Assembly (NCBI GenBank): GCA_946807835.1
Contig: OX327683.1
Location: forward strand, 35,585,001 to 35,649,000
DNA length: 64,000 nt
Direction: 5' to 3'
Source: Ailanthus altissimus
Lineage: Eukaryota > Streptophyta > Magnoliopsida > Sapindales > Simaroubaceae
Below are positions 58,991-64,000 of the stretch, in pieces. The first letter of the stretch is position 1, and each line of letters opens with the position of its first letter. The notes beneath the pieces are model-generated. The model made no database searches. It worked only from the letters and a program-made list of their open reading frames with translations, and was not told the origin of the DNA. Made by a program: the position numbers and the translations under genes.

Positions 58991-59934
58991 GATACGACGT
59001 GGTCGAGTTTTGTCATATTAAAAATGTCCATTCAAATTTTAGTTTTTTTTTCTCGTGCGGATTGATATATCATAATTCAATGAATATTAGAAGGTTATTA
59101 GATTAAATATAAGAGTAATGCTATAATTTTTAAATAATATTTTAAATAATGTGTTAAATAATTATTAAATGATGAAATAATATAATTTTTAAAATCACTT
59201 ATAATATTATTTTACTACTCAATAATTATTTAATACATTATTTAAATTTTAATATATAATTTAAAATATTTAATGTTATTCCATTTAAGAAGCATAACTT
59301 TATTCTAAATATAATGTTGGATGTTTAAAAAGAAATTTCATTCTAAATATAATAAAAGAAGGTCAACATTGCAATACGCAAGATTGGGGCTGGGCTGCAG
59401 GGTTGTAGCGCCAACTCAAGCCAAATTAAGCAAAATGTAGGCACCGCAGTGCTCGTAGAAGCAGAAACTCAATGCCGCAACTCACCCTCCACAGCTGCGA
59501 CAACAAAGATTGAAAAAAGGATCCTCCAAGACCTAGGTCTCAACGCCACAAAGCTAAGATTCTAGGTTGCAGAGTTAAGTCATAAAAGCTTACCCACTTC
59601 CGCAGCCCATCAAAGATGAAGGCTAGGGCGGCGATCCAGTCGACTTGGCAAACGGTTGTCAAACCAATGCTTCAGGGAAGTGTTCTCTTTTTACCTTTCT
59701 GTTTCTATTAAGGACAAACTATTACAATTACATATTGACACATACCAAATAGAGGCGTTCTATATTTCATATTTAATTTAATTTTCTAGGAACTTATTAC
59801 GCCATAATCAATTAACCATGCAATGCTCTCTATTTTATAGTTGAAAGATATATATAGATAACACTCTCCACTCGAGAAGTCATTTTACGTTATCATTACG
59901 CACAGGAAATTAAAACATTCAGTGACAAGACAAT
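58991..59934. other. Region before the broken BAP gene, absent from the left copy
   Basis: Contains a MITE-like inverted repeat (59110-59285) and a GC-richer patch (59380-59660) with CGCCAAC/CCGCAG/CGCCAC motifs that is probably retroelement debris. Otherwise no gene. The left block jumps from about 35960 directly to sequence matching 60620. Confidence 0.5.
59110..59285. mobile_element. MITE-like inverted repeat
   Basis: AGAGTAATGCTATAATTTTT on the left and, reversed from the right, GGAATAACATTAAATATTTT with further inverted blocks (AATAATGT-TTAAATAATTATT on both arms). Short, non-coding, and similar to 46216-46405. Confidence 0.6.
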
Positions 59935-60487
59935 ATGAACAACTCTTGCTCGCGCACGGTAGAAATTACAATCCTGTCAACAGAAGACCTTCCCATTAAT
60001 GGAAGATCTGTGAAGAAAAACGCATTCCCAGTCGTCAACATCGACCCTGTTATCTCTGGTGGCACAAAAATCGATGCCCTTGGTGGCAGTTACCCTTTAT
60101 GGCAAGAAAACCTTGTGATGAACTTGCCCGTGCATGTAAGCTTTATAACCCTATAAGTAAAGTCCAAGACTTCTTGTGGCGATCAACTCGTTGGATCTGC
60201 AAAATTACCGGTTTCGGATTTTATTGGAGGGTATGTGCCATTAAATCATTTGAACTTTTTGAGTTATTTGTTAAGAAATGCAAGAGGGAACAGGAGTGGC
60301 ATTATTAACGTTTTGGTGAGAATTACGGTACTAGAAATAGTTCTTTCAATCAAAGAATTGAAGGCCGACTCACAAGGTGCCGGGATACGAGTGTTCATCG
60401 CAGCAAAAGTTGGGAATTCCGGTCGGTGAGAAGAGCTTCGATGGAGCTGTGGCAGAGATTCCTGTTTGCTATCCAATTCATGTTTGA
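59935..60487 (+). pseudogene. Broken third BAP-like C2 gene
   Basis: Starts MNNSCSRTVEITILSTEDL and follows the BAP-like C2 domain: SVKKNAF, GGSYPLWQENLV, then after the stop PVSDFIGGYVPLNHLNFL and RNARGNRSGIINV. A TAA at 60154-60156 interrupts the C2 domain. A frameshift near 60420 displaces the tail, which in another frame ends AEIPVCYPIHV. The tail is more divergent than the C2 part. It is an older paralogue, not a copy of the two near-identical genes. Confidence 0.85.
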
Positions 60488-61438
60488 AATTTTGACGAGT
60501 CGCTTCTTTTTGTTTTTCCTTATGGGTTCATGATGACTTAGATTCCAAGAAAGCGTGTATATATAACACTGGACTGGATCGGATTAATGGAAATTTTGTT
60601 CTAAGATTTGCAAACGGCTTTCCTGCTTTTTTTACTTGAATCTTATATATAAACTATTTTAATATTACATCTAGGAATTCTATGTTATTTGTATTTAGAT
60701 ATCATGTAAAGAAATAAAAGAGAATTATATAGATGCAAAAAATGGACTTCAAATATAAAATTCTTGCCGGTGCCCACAAGTGAATTTGTTATAATCCTTA
60801 ATGAAAATGGAAGGACAGAAAGTTAAATTGTCAGAGATTTGAAGATTTCACTGCAATGGTTATGGTATTGTTTCTCTACATCAGCAGCATTTCCACACGG
60901 TGAGATTCTCAATAAGATTAGAAAAAAAAAAAATTAGCTTAAACTAAACCACGGTGCACCAACGGCGTGTTGGTAGACTTCAGTACTACCACTAAAACTC
61001 GGTTTCGATTCTCCGCGGGTGCAACCAATAATTGAGCGGTGATGATTTCTGCGATCATGTGATGGTTGGGTCCATCACGACCATCTGATTTGTTGATGAG
61101 ATGAGATCACGCGCATCTGAGCTCTTTCCTCTTTTTTCTGCACCCACCAAGCTCTACCATTTCATTCAAATATTAATAGCGAGGAAGAATCATATGTTAG
61201 CCGCGGCGGAATACCCATGACTAATTTTTTGGTCATATTAAATAATAGAGGGTAAAGTTTCAAGTAAAATACAAATGCAAAAAACTACAATATTTACAAC
61301 TAATACAAGGTTAGTACCATCATCCTGCAAGTAACTTAAGTCTAAAAGAAAAGGAAAATACAATACATACATAGTACTAAAACATGCAATCTGATGACAA
61401 GGTACTCTTGTGAACCCAACTCTGAAAAACTTGGCTAC
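60488..61438. other. 3' flank of RING gene, right copy
   Basis: From 60620 it matches 35985-36793, including the SINE-like patch (about 60950-61035). No gene of its own. Confidence 0.7.
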
Positions 61439-63419
61439 CTATACCTCATTGCTGCCACTTTGATTCCCGGTTTTAAGAATGTTGTACTTGCAAAGAGGGC
61501 AGGTAGCATTGATGTATAACCACTTGTCTACACAAGCACAGTGGAAATGGTGTCGGCAAGGAAGTTCATGCAGTTCAGTTCTGTCATCATAGGCTGAAAG
61601 GCAGATACAACATTCCTGAAATTTACATGAAATATTGTAAGTATTGCCATGTTTCTTCCTCCAAAGCACTCAAACATCATATATTAACACCAGAATATGA
61701 ATGAGCTCCACGCTGACATGTACATATATTGGTATACAGGTATAAATAAGATAAATGTGGATTTTCAGGGATAAGAAGAGAAGCTGCCAGAAAAAGATTC
61801 AAAAATGAAAACGACTGGTATCTATAACCCCCAAATTGTGCTCACTTGTAGTTGAATCTGGGACTTAAGACCATTTATGGAGATTTAAGGAGCCAAGCTC
61901 CTGCATAGAGCCATAGGCAAATATCCTAGGCTTTGCTACAATCACGAAGCTAAAATATATCCACGAACGTGCAAAAACTTCTAATAGTCTACAAGCAAAT
62001 TAAGATACTTACAGCATCATCCTGGGAAACAACATGTTCCATGGGCATATTAGAGTCACATTCAATCATTACCCCTCCAAATGATTCTTGAATCTCAACA
62101 TTAACCTTCTCAAAATCGCCAATCCTGCTGAATATGTATTTTGGCAATCGATCAATCTCTTCTTCTGTGGCTCCTTCCTGTTTCAAGAACATGGAGTGAA
62201 CACAACTTTGCATGAGCAAACAAAATGAGATGAATCCAAGTAGTGAATTAGCAATTCCTACACAGGAACAATGTTTTAAGGGCATGCCACACTGAATGTT
62301 CAGACTACCAGTTGGATTCAAACTCAGACTGTCCACTGCTCCAAGAGACAATATCAATATCCCCAAAATGTGCCTCCAATCATGAGTTATTTCCAGGTAA
62401 TTAATTTTAACCATATTCAAAAGAAGCAATCCTGTTACTGTTATGTACTTCTGTGAATAAAATAGACAAATAAACAATAGCTAACTAGATTCTACAACCA
62501 TTCACATTTAACCCACTCTTTGAATTAGTTAAGGTCTTGACACTTCAAACTGACTGCATTATACAAACACCTACCCTCAATGATGCTGTGAAATTGTTTA
62601 TGATTAGACTAGGATATGCAACAGGCATTGATTTGGAGCTGGATGGCTCATTTGGTCATAAAACACGTGATGATTATTGCAGAAAACACAAGTTTAGTCA
62701 CTCGAACAGAAAAAAAGAAGTTATTTAACTTCATCTAAATTCTTACTAGTGAACTACTTAATTGTATAATTATCATTATTGCTTTACACTTCGTTCAGTT
62801 AATATTTTGCCATAACGATTTAGTAACTTGATTGTCACTAAGCTTTGTAAAAATCCAACCTTATTGCAGATGGCATATATTTCTAGTGTGTTTAGAAGTG
62901 CTTATTAGTACTTTCTCATGCATGAAAGTATAAAAGATATGAAAAGTACGTATCTCATCACATTACAATAACTAAACAAACTGTATTAGTCACCTAGATA
63001 TTGAACTGTTTTCTCTTTTCCTGCCCATACTTTTGTGTTTCAACAATGTTAACTTTTTGTGTTTATATTAAACAGACAAATTCAAAAACCATCCACTCAA
63101 AGGAAACAAAAGAAACTTTGAAAATATCTTCCTGCCCATATTTGTGTTTCAACTATATTTAGCTTTTTGTGTTTATATTAAAAAGACAGAAATTCAAACT
63201 GAGAAAATATAGCATCGAGAGGAATCTTATAGATATTCAGAATACATTACCCGCTCTGTCAATGCATAGAGTATTCCTAGTATACAAGGAAGACAGCAAC
63301 AAACAGCAATACCAATGAGACATGCCACAGCAACACAGATCATAACAAAGACCACATCAAATGCAAGGAATGTCACACAAAGCCTGCAAAACCAATCAAT
63401 CTAATCTATTAGCCAAATA

Positions 63420-63489
<70 letters not shown>

Positions 63490-64000
63490 AACAACAAATA
63501 AGCGGGAAAAAAAAACCAATTACCAATAAAGCTGAGGTGAGTAGCGTGTCAAATTTTCACCACTAGCAGTAATCCAATAGAACCCAACAATCCACCACAA
63601 AAATGAAAACATCGTATTTGCTGACTCCAAATTCTTTGCTGCACTACTGCACACCCACAATTTTTTTTCAAAAAAAAAATTTTAATGCCAAAAAAGAGTT
63701 GTGACCTCTACCTGGTTACATTTTCAGTTTGAAGGAGTTCTTGCCCATAATCTTCTGAATCTCCAGTGTCGCTACCAGACCCAGAAACCGAATCACTATA
63801 AACAACTTCTTCCCCTTGGCGTCTTCTTTTTTTGAACTCCAAAAACACACAGAAAACGTGAAACAAACACTGCAAAGCGTACCCAACGATCCAAAGCCTC
63901 AGAGGTATCTCAGGCTTTTCTTTGATACTCGAGAACAACACTGCAACAGCAATAATTACAAACCCCAAATTCCACATAACGTCGAGCACTATAATGGGCC
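61439..64000 (-). CDS. RIE1-like RING-H2 E3 ubiquitin ligase (5' end beyond window)
   Basis: Minus-strand exons 63712-64000 (partial), 63524-63646, 63251-63383, 62013-62177 and 61439-61615 join in frame. Membrane segments come first ([48 protein letters not shown]; then [20 protein letters not shown] with a CCCLPC turn). A cytosolic linker ([14 protein letters not shown]) and a C-terminal RING-H2 ([32 protein letters not shown]) follow. The order matches plant RIE1-type E3 ligases, which are membrane proteins; targets are unknown. The frame stays open to the window edge, so the start codon lies further right. Intron 2 has a (TA)n(TG)n microsatellite. The 3' half is duplicated at 36794-38120. 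Confidence 0.9.
63421..63488 (+). repeat. (TA)10(TG)n microsatellite in RING intron 2
   Basis: About ten TA dinucleotides followed by about 24 TG dinucleotides without interruption; likely polymorphic. Confidence 0.95.

Overview
The window is nuclear DNA from a flowering plant, most likely a eudicot. Genes are split by AT-rich GT-AG introns. It encodes a chloroplast protein (cpFtsY) and plant-type MBD, MYB3R, ERG3-like C2, BAP-like C2 and RIE1-like RING proteins, and its Ty1/copia elements carry the plant initiator-tRNA-Met primer site. The species cannot be fixed from the sequence alone. I saw no rRNA gene, convincing tRNA gene, CRISPR array or bacterial feature.

Left part (1-27800), gene-rich. 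In order: the 3' end of an MBD/zinc-knuckle gene (+), a small complete MBD gene (+), a C2 gene (-), a long AT-rich stretch with retroelement debris, a decayed 5' half of a MYB3R gene (+), a decayed piece of MBD intron, a second C2 gene (-), an intact MYB3R gene (+), a hotdog thioesterase (+) and cpFtsY (-). The order MBD, C2, half MYB, half MBD, C2, MYB is what one tandem duplication with breakpoints inside an MBD intron and a MYB intron would leave.

Middle (27894-33400), repeats. A 1505-bp foldback MULE-like element with a 9-bp target duplication sits 103 bp upstream of the cpFtsY start codon. About 3 kb of very AT-rich minisatellite follows, with a GC-rich hairpin island inside it.

Right part (33400-64000) is a second tandem duplication. 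The unit is minisatellite, ~221-bp repeat, BAP-like C2 gene (+) and RIE1-like RING gene (-). The left copy is cut inside a RING intron, where the minisatellite starts again at about 38100. The right copy was then enlarged by a Tnt1-like Copia element (40633-46047, TSD TAAAA), MITE-like elements, and a decayed Copia (about 50679-58928). That decayed Copia holds a 163-bp internal duplication into which a 2.7-kb LTR inserted (TSD CAAAG). A broken third BAP-like gene (59935-60487) precedes the full RING gene, which runs off the right edge.

The host genes act in separate processes: chromatin binding, cell-cycle transcription, C2 signalling/defence, acyl thioester hydrolysis, thylakoid protein targeting and ubiquitination. 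They do not form one pathway. The striking content is structural: two gene-internal tandem duplications, nested transposons with readable target sites, and a minisatellite family in both orientations.
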